From a virus: a stretch of DNA of 37,730 nucleotides. Within the stretch, counting starts at the first letter, position 1; each line of letters opens with the position of its first letter. The notes beneath the pieces were generated by a model, which was not told where the DNA came from, did not search any database, and saw nothing but the letters and a program-made list of their open reading frames with translations. Both the position numbers and the translations under genes were made by a program. This document shows positions 7,556 to 15,772 of the stretch, piece by piece. The DNA is taken from positions 1-37,730 of the IMG/VR virus record IMGVR_UViG_3300024308_000317. The stretch is one strand, 5' to 3'.

Positions 7556-9391
7556 TCACAGCTCCAATAGGTCGTTGGGGATGCCCACCCGCAGCAGGGT
7601 TTCCGTGCTGCGGGTCAGTTCGTCGCGGTACAGCTCGGGGATCTCCCGGGCCGTGAGGGTAAATCGCCGCGGGAACTGCTCGGCGGTCAGGTCGTCGGTG
7701 GTGGAGTAGTTGCCGGCGAACCCGTCCAGGTCGTCGTCGTAGGGCTCCACGGGCCCGCCGCCGGTTGGGCCGGAGGCGTTCGGCGGGTGGTTGAGCCTGC
7801 CGCCGATCTGGGTCGGCAGGCGCCCGGCATCCGGCGGGCCGGGCGTGCTGCTCAGGGGTGGCACGCTGGTGTCGGGCCGGCCCGGCACCACCAGCACGTC
7901 GCTGTCGCCGCCGCCGCGCATGACGGCGATGCTCAGGGTGGCGATGGCCTCGCCGCTGTCCATGTCGAGGCGGTGCTGCACGCGCCGGCATTTGCCCCGC
8001 GCCCGGGTGTACTGGTCATCCAGCTCCAGGGTGTGCACCAGGTCCACGTCCAGGGCCAGGCTGGTGGGGACGTCCCAGCTGACGGTGGTCTGCCGGTGGG
8101 CGCTGATCAGCTCGACCACCGCCCGCCGTATGCCCACCCGCAGGCCGTCCACGCGGCGCGCCTCGTCGATCACGTCCACCTGGCCGCCGTTGGGGGTCCA
8201 TGCCCAGCCGCCGCTCGGCACGCCCACGGGCAGGCTGGGCGGGCCGGTGAGGTCGGACTGGGCGACCGAGGTCAGAGAGTTCTCCCAGTCGCTCACGCGC
8301 TCGTCCTCCACCTCGAACGACAGGCTGTCGCGGCTCACCACGCGGGTGGCCTCCACCAGCCCGGCGGCGGTGGCCAGGGTAATGCGGTAGGTCTCGGTGA
8401 CGGTCTGGGTCCAGCGCCGCCCGCCGGTGACGTCGGCGGCGAGCAGCAGCTGCTCGGCGGTGTTGGTGTTGATCCACGGCACGCCGTCGCCGCAGGGGTT
8501 GCCGCTGCTGGCCGGCAACAGCTGGTAGCGCGGGGTGCCGATCAGCACCTGCCCGCTGCCCTCGATGGCGCTCTCCACCATCTCGACGCTGGGTGTCTCG
8601 GTGCTCCAGGTCCGCCACTGGCAAAAGCCCTGGATCTCGGTGAGGCCATGCTCGCCCACATGCTGCCAGCTGTAGTTCTCGTTCAGCTGCCACAGGCGCT
8701 GGTAGCGGTAGTTAACCTCCAGCTCGGCGCGGTTGGTGGCGCCCCGCAGGTTGGGGGCGTCCAGCGTGACGGACTGGTAGAGGGTGGAGCCAGGGCCGAA
8801 CCGCCAGTGCGGCGCCGTGGCGTACCAACTGGTGACCCGCAGGTCGCCGTCCACGGATGCGTCCAGGCTGGCCGCAACGGTGGACAGACGTTCCTCCGCG
8901 TAGTCGCGCCGGCTGCGCCCGGTCAGCGGCTCGAAAACGTCGGCGCTCCAGAATCCGCCCGTGAGCGTGTCGATCTCTGCCAGGCTCATGGCCTCCAGGC
9001 GCTGTTGGCGGCGGTCGGTGCAGGTGATCGTCATCAGCCTGTCCGTGACGGACCAGGTGGATTCGGCCACGGCGCCGGTGAGCAGGCGCCGCTCCCGCAG
9101 TTGGCCGTCCAGGATCTCGCGGTAAAGGATCTCGGCCTGCGCGCCGAACAGGTCCGCCGGCACCGGTGTGCCGGGCGGGTACAGCAGCACGAACGTGGCA
9201 ACGCCAGCCGCGCCCTCCTCCCGGTCAATCGACACCCGCCCGGCGAGGAACGGTGTGACGCTGACACCATCCAGCAGGATGTCGACCTGCCAGACGGACG
9301 AGTGCCCGGGGATCAGCTCCACCGGGGGTGACGTTTCCGCCTGCTCGATGCCATTGATGGGGAGGCTGTTGAGGGGGAATCCGTTGATCAT
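7556..9391 (-). CDS. Tail hub / baseplate-like protein
   Basis: 611 aa. The N-terminal domain is strand-rich (WQVDILLDGVSVTPFLAGRVSI..., LLTGAVAESTWSVTDRLMTITC), resembling the layout of siphovirus tail-hub proteins. Central Trp/Tyr-rich domain; a Pro/Gly-rich linker near residues 500-550 precedes a short C-terminal domain. It is the largest tail-tip gene after the tape measure and sits at the usual place of the hub. Specific assignment is inferred from position and size. Confidence 0.55.
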   Translation of the reverse strand: MINGFPLNSLPINGIEQAETSPPVELIPGHSSVWQVDILLDGVSVTPFLAGRVSIDREEGAAGVATFVLLYPPGTPVPADLFGAQAEILYREILDGQLRERRLLTGAVAESTWSVTDRLMTITCTDRRQQRLEAMSLAEIDTLTGGFWSADVFEPLTGRSRRDYAEERLSTVAASLDASVDGDLRVTSWYATAPHWRFGPGSTLYQSVTLDAPNLRGATNRAELEVNYRYQRLWQLNENYSWQHVGEHGLTEIQGFCQWRTWSTETPSVEMVESAIEGSGQVLIGTPRYQLLPASSGNPCGDGVPWINTNTAEQLLLAADVTGGRRWTQTVTETYRITLATAAGLVEATRVVSRDSLSFEVEDERVSDWENSLTSVAQSDLTGPPSLPVGVPSGGWAWTPNGGQVDVIDEARRVDGLRVGIRRAVVELISAHRQTTVSWDVPTSLALDVDLVHTLELDDQYTRARGKCRRVQHRLDMDSGEAIATLSIAVMRGGGDSDVLVVPGRPDTSVPPLSSTPGPPDAGRLPTQIGGRLNHPPNASGPTGGGPVEPYDDDLDGFAGNYSTTDDLTAEQFPRRFTLTAREIPELYRDELTRSTETLLRVGIPNDLLEL

Positions 9392-9393
9392 GG

Positions 9394-9894
9394 TCAGACC
9401 TCCCAGGCCGTCAGCTGCCAGTCGTAGCGGGCGTCCATCACCTCCTCCGGCTCATCACAGATGACGTTGAACACCGGCATCCATAGCCCCCGGTATCGCT
9501 CGGCGCCGGGCACTGCCTCCACCACGATCTGGCCGCCCTGCAGGCTGGCCGGGACGAGCAGCCAGCGCCCGTCCAGCAGGGCCCAGCCCCACGGCGCCAC
9601 GTCGGGGCGGACGGCGCTCGACGGGGTGAACGCGCGATCAGCCGAGGTGCGCCCGGTGATCGACTTGGGGTGCGTGCAGCGCAGCTCCATCGGGGCGGTG
9701 TAGTCCAGGCCATCGAGCCCGTGGGGCAGGTCGCCGCCCCCGCTGAGGGTGATCTGCTCCTTCTGCCAGTGGCTCATGCTGAACAGCGCCCCCCGGCTCA
9801 GCCGGACGCGGGAGCGCCCCTGCTCGCTGGCGTAGCGCTGGGACGGCGCGCCGGCCAGCGGTACGCCCGCCAGCATCACCTGTGCGTGACTCAT
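9394..9894 (-). CDS. Tail protein, distal-tail-like by position
   Basis: 166 aa. Strand-rich, with the start SHAQVMLAGVPLAGAP and a central WALLDGRWLLVPASLQGGQIVVEAVPGA segment. It is 2 bp from the tape-measure stop and 2 bp from the hub-like gene, the slot usually held by the distal tail protein in siphoviruses. I do not recognise the family by sequence, so the Dit-like role is positional inference. Confidence 0.5.
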   Translation of the reverse strand: MSHAQVMLAGVPLAGAPSQRYASEQGRSRVRLSRGALFSMSHWQKEQITLSGGGDLPHGLDGLDYTAPMELRCTHPKSITGRTSADRAFTPSSAVRPDVAPWGWALLDGRWLLVPASLQGGQIVVEAVPGAERYRGLWMPVFNVICDEPEEVMDARYDWQLTAWEV

Positions 9895-9896
9895 GA

Positions 9897-12026
9897 CTAA
9901 CCCCTTTTGAATGACTGCATGCGGAGCACCTGGGCGAAGCCCTCCTGGTCTGCCAGCAGCTCGATGGTCTGGCCGCCCACGTCGATCGATACCCGCCCGA
10001 GGTCCCGCCCCCCTGGCGCCTTGGAGGCGGCCGACTCGATACCAGCCGGCAGGCCCGGGGCCGTGAGGCCGGACAGGCGATTGGCCAGGTTCAGGGAGGC
10101 CAGGGAGTTCAGCACCGCCTCACCTCCTCCGAATGCCATCAGCTCCGGCCCACGCTCGCCCACCCAGCGGATGCCAGGGGCGGCGCTGCGGGTGCCAGTG
10201 GCATAGCCGTCTGTTGGGAAGGTGATGCTGGGCCACTGCGAAGGTATGAATCCGTTCATACCTTCCGGCGGAATGATTTTTATGGGTACGAAGATCGGCG
10301 TGGACGAAATCGCTGCGAGCTGCTGCTTGACCTTCTCCAACTCGGCTTCGTCCAACTTGAACGAGATGGAGATGTTCTGAAGCTTTGTCGTCTCGTCTTT
10401 CAGAGCTGCAATCTGGCTCCGGATGTCGGCCACTTTGGCATCAGCCTTGGATTGCTCAAGGTCGAGCGCAGCGGTTTCAATGCTCTTCAGCCCCTTGGCA
10501 ATGCCTTCAAAGCCGTAAGTGTTCTTTCCGGCTGCAGCCATTTCCTGTAACGCCTTCAAAGCCTCCTGGGCGCGAGCCTTTGCGGTTTCTGCGTCCCCTG
10601 CACGCAGAGCGCCACGTGCCTCCATCTGAAGACTGCTGAGGGTGCCAAAGTCAGCTTCTCGATTACCCTGCCGGAAAGAGCGAATGGCGTCGTTGTAGCG
10701 CTGTTCAACCTCCAGACGCTTGGCCTTATAGCCCTCTACAGTGGTCAGCGCGGCCTTTTCCTTACGCTCAAGGTCCTTAATCTCGGCATCTAAATCCTTC
10801 ACCCGCTGATCACGAATGTTGCGCACTGAATTGACGTAGGCGGTTTGCATTGCCAAGTTCGCTGCCATCCAGTTGGCTTCAATGCGTTGCTCGAACTCGG
10901 CTTGCTCTTCGGCTTTCTTGCGTGCCTCAGCATTTAGGCCGTCGATCTCCGACAACAGCTTTTCCTTGTATTCCTTGAACTCCTTCAGTTTTGCTTCGAT
11001 CGCCGCGTCGCTCATGTACAAGTCAAGGATGCCGAAATTGTCTCCAGCAGACGCTTCAAGTACTGATATTTCCTTGTCGACGCGATCCATCTCAGTTACG
11101 TGCTCGGCGAGACGCGCTGCGATGTAACCCAAGTCCTCCACAGCCCCAAGCGCTGCAGAGCCTGCTTTGGTCGCACCCTGAGCGGCACGAGCAAGCCCAG
11201 TCGCCAACCGAGTTAGATTCTCTTGCATCTTGGGATCAGCCAGCGCCTCACGAAGCTCCTTCAGCGCCTCGATCAGAGGCCCAGTGTTGGCAGCGCCAAA
11301 ACCCCGTTCCAGAGTGTCTCCAATGGCGGTGATCTCTTTGCCAACGGTATCGCCAAATCCGTTCAGCTCGTCCTTGAGCTTGGGCAGCTGACCAATCAAC
11401 GCATTGGTCACAACATCAGCTGTCAATTTGCCCTGACTGGCCAGATCCTTGAGGGCGCTGACCGGCTGGCCTATACCGTCGGCCAGGGCCTGCATGAGGC
11501 GTGGAGCCTGCTCGGCCACGCTGTTGAACTCATCACCGCGCAGGGCGCCAGAGCCCAGCGCCTGGGCGAACTGCACCACACCCTGCTCAGCTTCTACGGC
11601 CGATGCGCCGGAGACGCGAAATGCCGTGGCCACCGCTTCAGTGACGCCGAGGATGGCCTGCTGATTCTTCCCCGCTTCCTTGAGTGGTCGGCTGATGCGG
11701 CCGTACAGGTCCACCAGCGAGCTGACTGGCGAGCCGGTTGCCAGGGCGATGCGTTGCAGCTCCGACTGCGCGGTGTTGAACTCTTGCTGGCTGCCAGTCG
11801 CCAACTTCAGACGAGCGTTCATCAGCTGGTAAGCATCTGCTGTCTGCGCCACGCTCTTGATGGCCCCGGCTAGCAGGCCGAACGAAAGCGCACCGGCAAT
11901 GCGTTTGCCCGTGGACTCCAAGGTGCTGTTGAGGCGCTTCAGATCACCCTGGACCTCGTTGAACGCCTGGGCGCTGTCGTTTTTGCCCTGAATGACCAGC
12001 TGGGTAGTGACCCGTCCGTTGCTCAT
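9897..12026 (-). CDS. Tape measure protein
   Basis: 709 aa. The N-terminal region (about residues 10-250) has the tape-measure domain features: a GAIKSVAQTADAYQLMNARLKLATG-type segment (split here for length), FNTAQSELQRIALATG, and SGALRGDEFNSVAEQAPRLMQAL. This is followed by a long Lys/Glu/Ala-rich coiled-coil part (about residues 320-560) and a Gly/Pro-rich C-terminus. By the usual length-to-residue ratio the tail would be near 100 nm. The start overlaps the stop of the frameshifted tail chaperone by ATGA. Codon use in the middle is somewhat less G+C-rich than its neighbours. Confidence 0.92.
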   Translation of the reverse strand: MSNGRVTTQLVIQGKNDSAQAFNEVQGDLKRLNSTLESTGKRIAGALSFGLLAGAIKSVAQTADAYQLMNARLKLATGSQQEFNTAQSELQRIALATGSPVSSLVDLYGRISRPLKEAGKNQQAILGVTEAVATAFRVSGASAVEAEQGVVQFAQALGSGALRGDEFNSVAEQAPRLMQALADGIGQPVSALKDLASQGKLTADVVTNALIGQLPKLKDELNGFGDTVGKEITAIGDTLERGFGAANTGPLIEALKELREALADPKMQENLTRLATGLARAAQGATKAGSAALGAVEDLGYIAARLAEHVTEMDRVDKEISVLEASAGDNFGILDLYMSDAAIEAKLKEFKEYKEKLLSEIDGLNAEARKKAEEQAEFEQRIEANWMAANLAMQTAYVNSVRNIRDQRVKDLDAEIKDLERKEKAALTTVEGYKAKRLEVEQRYNDAIRSFRQGNREADFGTLSSLQMEARGALRAGDAETAKARAQEALKALQEMAAAGKNTYGFEGIAKGLKSIETAALDLEQSKADAKVADIRSQIAALKDETTKLQNISISFKLDEAELEKVKQQLAAISSTPIFVPIKIIPPEGMNGFIPSQWPSITFPTDGYATGTRSAAPGIRWVGERGPELMAFGGGEAVLNSLASLNLANRLSGLTAPGLPAGIESAASKAPGGRDLGRVSIDVGGQTIELLADQEGFAQVLRMQSFKRG

Positions 12027-12561
12027 TTCAACCCCCGCAACATCGTCTCGAAACTCTGTTTAGTGCCCTTGGCACCGCGCGCCACGATCAACGCCGTGCG
12101 CATGGCGGCGCGGTCCTGGGCAGCGATGGCTGCACAGAACGCCTCCAGCTGGGGCAGTGTGTAGCCGGCGATATCGGCCCACCTGTGGCCGGCGCTGATC
12201 AACTGCTGGGCGACGTCGGCCCATCCTCGACGCTCACCACCGCCGTCAGGGCCTGCGCGAAAAAACCGATGTTGGCCCGCATGACCTGAACCATCAGCTC
12301 AAGCGCTACCGGGGCCGGCAGGCGCCACAAGGCCCAGCGGCTCAGGGAGGTGCAGCGCCGGAGTACACGGCGCAGGGTGCGGACATTGCCCGCGTAGGCG
12401 CAGAGCCCTTCCGGGCTACAGCCATTGAGTAAACGCAGCACGTCCTCGGACGCGCGGCCGAACAACTCGAAGTCGCCCAGTCCGACCGGGCGGATCTTCA
12501 CCATGCGGCGGCCGACGGCGACCACCACAGGCTCGGGGAACAACACCTGCAACTCGCTCAT
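12023..12561 (-). CDS. Tail assembly chaperone, GT-type -1 frameshift product
   Basis: About 179 aa: 101 codons of the G frame, then a -1 shift at T TTT TTC (12265-12259) and 78 codons to the TGA at 12025-12023. The shifted frame is open from the slip site and encodes a typical T-like domain (GWADVAQQLISAGHRWADIA, then GYTLPQLEAFCAAIAAQDR). Its stop overlaps the tape-measure ATG. The T segment has no plausible start of its own near its beginning, so without the frameshift this conserved-looking domain would not be made. Confidence 0.85.
12199..12561 (-). CDS. Tail assembly chaperone, G-type short product
   Basis: 120 aa. Unframeshifted product of the tail chaperone gene located just upstream of the tape measure. 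Helical, Leu/Arg-rich, no catalytic motif. Codons 99-101 read GGT TTT TTC and contain the slippery heptamer T TTT TTC (12265 to 12259); normal decoding continues 19 more codons to the TGA at 12201-12199. Known role of the family: G and GT bind the tape measure and recruit tube subunits during tail assembly, and are not in the finished virion. Confidence 0.85.
   Translation of the reverse strand: MSELQVLFPEPVVVAVGRRMVKIRPVGLGDFELFGRASEDVLRLLNGCSPEGLCAYAGNVRTLRRVLRRCTSLSRWALWRLPAPVALELMVQVMRANIGFFAQALTAVVSVEDGPTSPSS
12259..12265 (-). other. -1 ribosomal frameshift slippery heptamer TTTTTTC
   Basis: On the - strand the G frame reads ATC GGT TTT TTC GCG, giving an X_XXY_YYZ heptamer (T TTT TTC) in exactly the right phase. 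A one-base slip moves reading into the open T frame. Confidence 0.85.
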
Positions 12562-12578
12562 GGGGTTCTCTCAGGCAT

Positions 12579-12601
12579 AAAAAAACCCGCCGAGGCGGGT
12601 T
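12579..12601 (-). terminator. Rho-independent terminator after the tail-region moron
   Basis: On the - strand: AACCCGCC, 2-nt loop, GGCGGGTT, followed by a T run (from A7 at 12579-12585). It lies between the moron (stop at 12619) and the tail chaperone (ATG at 12561), pointing in the direction of late transcription. Late transcripts must read through it to reach the remaining tail and lysis genes, which implies antitermination. Confidence 0.8.
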
Positions 12602-12618
12602 TGATGGGAACAGCTATC

Positions 12619-13326
12619 TCACTTCAGAATCGAAGCAACCGAAGGTTCTCCGGCGCATGCGCGCCGTGCCAAAAACTTTTCTATGGTGTCATCTGTGATG
12701 GGCGGCAAGACCTCATGAGCGTCCGGCTCCCGGCCAAGAACTTCACCAATGCCACCGCGCGCCAAGTACTTGCCGGCGCCTCTAGCGCAGTCAGTCTGAA
12801 ACTTTCCATAAGTACTCATTCCGTCACTCCGCTGTTGGCGGTAGGTGATGACGGCGATGCCACCCTGGGCGTGGCGATTTATCTCGAAGTACTTGTCAGC
12901 CCCTGCAATCGGGACACTGATTTGATCCGGAGCGAGACGCTGGCTCTCGATGGCTGGCGGGCCCTGTGAAATGCTCTTGAGGGTCTGGTAGGTCGAGAGC
13001 GCAGAGATGGCACCGGTTACTACCACCGTGACAATGATGGCGGCGGGTATGGTGGCAAACGCGAACTTGACCATGAACTTCACCATGGACCAGAAGCCCA
13101 TGTTGATGTCGATGACGACCACTGGCTGGGCGCCTGGGTACTTCGTGGCCGCGTCACGCACTGCCGGTGCCATGCTGAAGGTGGCTGTCCCCTCCCTTTT
13201 GCGCTGCGCCTGTTCGGCCGCGTGCCGAGCGTGGCCAGCGTAGTTGATGCCGCACTTCACGCAGTCGTCGGGACTGCGTTGGGTCTCGGCCAGCGTGGGC
13301 TCGTAGCCGCATTTCGGGCACTGCAT
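12619..13326 (-). CDS. Zinc-ribbon plus single-TM accessory (moron) protein
   Basis: 235 aa. Two CxxC pairs at the N-terminus (CPKC, residues 3-6, and CVKC, residues 18-21) form a zinc-ribbon-like head; a hydrophobic segment at about residues 85-112 is a single TM helix; the C-terminal domain (about 115-235) is soluble and has two or three further cysteines. The gene interrupts the otherwise continuous order of tail tube and tail chaperone, has its own terminator and a strong SD (GGGAGGG, 7 nt from the ATG), and is not a structural-type protein. This fits a lysogeny-expressed moron. Function unknown. Confidence 0.8.
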   Translation of the reverse strand: MQCPKCGYEPTLAETQRSPDDCVKCGINYAGHARHAAEQAQRKREGTATFSMAPAVRDAATKYPGAQPVVVIDINMGFWSMVKFMVKFAFATIPAAIIVTVVVTGAISALSTYQTLKSISQGPPAIESQRLAPDQISVPIAGADKYFEINRHAQGGIAVITYRQQRSDGMSTYGKFQTDCARGAGKYLARGGIGEVLGREPDAHEVLPPITDDTIEKFLARRACAGEPSVASILK

Positions 13327-13332
13327 GGGGTT

Positions 13333-13379
13333 CCCTCCCAGGGGTGGAAAATCGCGAATCTACCAGAGCCCTGGGAGGG
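13333..13379 (-). promoter_or_regulatory. 11-bp inverted repeat masking the moron SD, possible promoter in loop
   Basis: CCCTCCCAGGG (13333-13343) and CCCTGGGAGGG (13369-13379) are perfectly complementary arms with a 25-nt spacer. On the - strand transcript the downstream arm contains the GGGAGGG Shine-Dalgarno of the moron, so the upstream arm would sequester it. The loop holds an extended -10-like TGG TAGATT (13365-13357). A transcript starting there would lack the upstream arm. Pairing is seen; regulation is inferred. Confidence 0.6.
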
Positions 13380-13388
13380 GCGCGCGCA

Positions 13389-14156
13389 TCAGTCCTTGTT
13401 CTCGATCTCCCAGTGCCAGATAGCGGCCTCGTCGAGGTCGAAAATCGCCGGGTCAGGCAGCATCGCGATCTGCACCGGGACGGTGCCGAACTCCTGCCCC
13501 GGGTTGAGGGGGATGCCGCCGTTGAGGGCAATCTTGCAGTAACGGCCGACGATACGGCGCAGCTCTTGGTCGCCTGCCTCGTTACGCTGCGGCAGCATGA
13601 CCCTGTAGAACTTCTGCCCGGTGACGAAGGGCTTGACCAGGTCCACGGTCGGGTAGCTGTAGCTCACCAGGATGGCCAGCTTCTTGTCGGTGCCGCTGAC
13701 AGCGCCGATGGCGGTGGCCAGGGGGCCACCCGGCAGAATCCGCAGACCGCCCGGCACCGCCGCCCAGTCGATGTTCTTGGTGTAGGTCGTTGCGCCGTCG
13801 GCGCTGGTGACCTCGGTCACGTCGAGGGTCAGCTTGTCGAGCTTGATGACGCGCCCGACACGGGCATCGTGCTCCTCGTCGGTGACCGTGCCCTGGGGGA
13901 CGCGCTCGACGCTGCCATACATAGCGATGGCGGCAGCCTTGGCGCTGAAGGAAACGGCCTCGCCGCTGATGACGATCTGGCCGGTGGACGTGACCTGGTC
14001 CAGCGGCGGCAGGCCGGGACGCCGGGGGTCCGGGATGGTCGCTTCGTTGGTGGTCGGCTCGGCCGACAGGTTCTGCAGGATGAAGACCTCTTCGAAGTCC
14101 CACTGCGGATAGGGCGCCACCAGCAGCGGGCCCCGGAACATTTGCGTATTGAGCAT
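13389..14156 (-). CDS. Major tail tube protein
   Basis: 255 aa. Strand-rich protein between the tail terminator-like gene and the tail chaperones, the fixed place of the tube protein in lambda/HK97-like phages. No TM, no Cys-rich region. The N-terminus (MLNTQMFRGPLLVAP) and the central segment IKLDKLTLDVTEVTSADGAT are consistent with siphovirus tube proteins. Identity rests mainly on synteny and size. Confidence 0.75.
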   Translation of the reverse strand: MLNTQMFRGPLLVAPYPQWDFEEVFILQNLSAEPTTNEATIPDPRRPGLPPLDQVTSTGQIVISGEAVSFSAKAAAIAMYGSVERVPQGTVTDEEHDARVGRVIKLDKLTLDVTEVTSADGATTYTKNIDWAAVPGGLRILPGGPLATAIGAVSGTDKKLAILVSYSYPTVDLVKPFVTGQKFYRVMLPQRNEAGDQELRRIVGRYCKIALNGGIPLNPGQEFGTVPVQIAMLPDPAIFDLDEAAIWHWEIENKD

Positions 14157-14181
14157 GATTGGCTCCTCGGCCTGCGGCCGG

Positions 14182-14616
14182 TCAGTTGTAGGTTTCGACG
14201 TAGCTGACGCCGAAGTTGATCAGCAGCGAGACGGCGGCCACGCCGTTGTGGGCGCCGTCCACCACCTCGCTGCTCTGGTCTTCCTCGACCAGGCCGGGCA
14301 GTTGTTGCTCGGGGTCCGTCTGGCCGAAGCCAAGGGCCCGCAGCACCTCCACCTCGGCCAGGTCCAGGTCGTCGTCCGTGACGGTGACGGGAAACACGAT
14401 CTCGACCTGGTAGGCGCGTACGCGGGCGCCCTGCAGGCTGGCCACTCCAGTCAGCTGGTCGACGCCTCGCCGAAGGATTGCGAAGGGGCGCGGGGCCTTG
14501 TCCGGGATCTTCTCGCGGGCATAGACACGCTTGAGTTCGAGGGCGTAGCCGTTGCCGGGGTTGATGGCGCGCAGGCGCTCCAGCACCTGCTCGCGCCGTT
14601 TGCTGGCGTTGGTCAT
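14182..14616 (-). CDS. Tail terminator, minor tail protein U-like
   Basis: 144 aa. Starts with RREQVLERLRAINPGNGYALEL and has a RVRAYQVEIVFPV strand followed by DLDLAEVEVLRALGFG, a pattern matching the small U-type tail terminator that caps the tube. It overlaps the upstream tail completion gene by one base and is just ahead of the tube gene, as in lambda (Z-U-V). Confidence 0.7.
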   Translation of the reverse strand: MTNASKRREQVLERLRAINPGNGYALELKRVYAREKIPDKAPRPFAILRRGVDQLTGVASLQGARVRAYQVEIVFPVTVTDDDLDLAEVEVLRALGFGQTDPEQQLPGLVEEDQSSEVVDGAHNGVAAVSLLINFGVSYVETYN

Positions 14617-15221
14617 CAGGCTCTTCCTGTGCGGATCAGCTCGCGGCGGATGCGCCGCTCCAGCTCCTGCTGGAGAAAGGCATTCACCCAGCGCACGGCC
14701 TTGGGGGTGGTCAGTTGGCGGAACCAGTAGGCGACGCTCGGCCCCTGGGCGTTCTGCAGGGCGCGCCGGTAGGTGTAGGACGTGACCTGCGGGTTACGCG
14801 CACCAGGCCCGACTGAGCGGGCCCGGCTGCTGCGGGTGGACAGCGGCTGCTGCTTGTCCCCGGCGGGGTTGACGAAGCCGGCGGCGATCTTGCGGCCGCC
14901 CGGCCCCATCACCCACACGCGGGCTCGGGTCGGGCTGATGGGGTCGAAGCCCCAGCGCTTGTACTGGATCACCTCCACGCCGGAGCTGGAGGGGATGATC
15001 CGGGCATTCAGGCGCCGGGAGTTGGCCCGCTTGATCACCAGGCGCTTGCGCACGGAGGCCCCCTTGAACGCCACGGCCAGGGGCTGTACGTACAGGGTTT
15101 TCCGCGCCTCGGTGGCGGTGGTGTTGAGCGCACCCCGCAGGACACGCTCGAAACCGCCCTTGATTCCCTCCAGCCGCGCCCGCGCCTGCTGCTCGCCCTG
15201 GAGCGATACGGCCAGCCTCAT
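14616..15221 (-). CDS. Tail completion protein, Z/gp10-like
   Basis: 201 aa, highly basic (many Arg). The N-terminal pattern MRLAVSLQGEQQARARLEGI and a Thr/Ala-rich helix (RGALNTTATEARKTLYV) match the minor tail protein Z / HK97 gp10 type. It overlaps the head-closure gene by ATGA and precedes the U-like gene. Known role of such proteins: completing the tail or its junction with the head. Confidence 0.65.
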   Translation of the reverse strand: MRLAVSLQGEQQARARLEGIKGGFERVLRGALNTTATEARKTLYVQPLAVAFKGASVRKRLVIKRANSRRLNARIIPSSSGVEVIQYKRWGFDPISPTRARVWVMGPGGRKIAAGFVNPAGDKQQPLSTRSSRARSVGPGARNPQVTSYTYRRALQNAQGPSVAYWFRQLTTPKAVRWVNAFLQQELERRIRRELIRTGRA

Positions 15222-15772
15222 GACTCAGCCTCCAGCCACAGGCCGCGCACCACGCCGTCGTCCCGATCCTTCGCCAGGGACAGGACGGTGTAGCGCACGC
15301 CGTCTGCCTCCAGTTGGTCCCCTTCCTCCACCCGGCCGGCCTCGATCAGCGCCACCTCGGCATAGGTCCGCAGGATCGGCGCTTCGGCGTACTCCTGATT
15401 GACGAAGGGGACATCGAAGGCGAGGAAGACCCGGCATGGCTTGGGCGCTAGGCCGCTCACCAGTGCCTGGCCTGGAAGGCCGACCAGCTCGCTGGCGGTG
15501 ATGGCCAGCTCCTGCCGCTTTCCGGTGAAGTCGCGCACGTCGTCCAGCAGGAAGAGGCGATCCTCAGCGCGCAGGTAGCGCCCGCGGATGATTCGCTCAT
15601 CCCACCAGGCGCGGATCGTGACCTTCGCCGGAGCGCGTAGCCCAGTGGCTGGCGGCGGCTCGGCGTTCTCCTTGGTCTGGATACCGCACCACAGCCAATC
15701 GATCTCACAGGCCTGCAGGTCCTGGCCCAGGTGCAGCAGAGTTGCCGGGGTTTCAAGTCGTCCGGAGCGCAT
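15218..15772 (-). CDS. Head closure / head-tail joining protein
   Basis: 184 aa. The start MRSGRLETPATLLHLG resembles head-closure proteins, and the C-terminal half is a beta-barrel-like segment (RVFLAFDVPFVNQEYAEAP ... EEGDQLEADGVRYTVLSLA). Immediately follows the connector gene with no gap and overlaps the tail completion gene. Assignment is by position plus the general pattern. Confidence 0.6.
   Translation of the reverse strand: MRSGRLETPATLLHLGQDLQACEIDWLWCGIQTKENAEPPPATGLRAPAKVTIRAWWDERIIRGRYLRAEDRLFLLDDVRDFTGKRQELAITASELVGLPGQALVSGLAPKPCRVFLAFDVPFVNQEYAEAPILRTYAEVALIEAGRVEEGDQLEADGVRYTVLSLAKDRDDGVVRGLWLEAES

Noticed and set aside
7787-9331. Long + strand open frame of 514 codons
   Set aside because: Mirror frame of the hub-like gene, with composition bias and no RBS or domain.
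13333-13379. Rho-independent terminator after the tail tube gene
   Set aside because: The hairpin is strong but has a 25-nt loop and no T run after either arm. Masking of the SD explains the pairing better.
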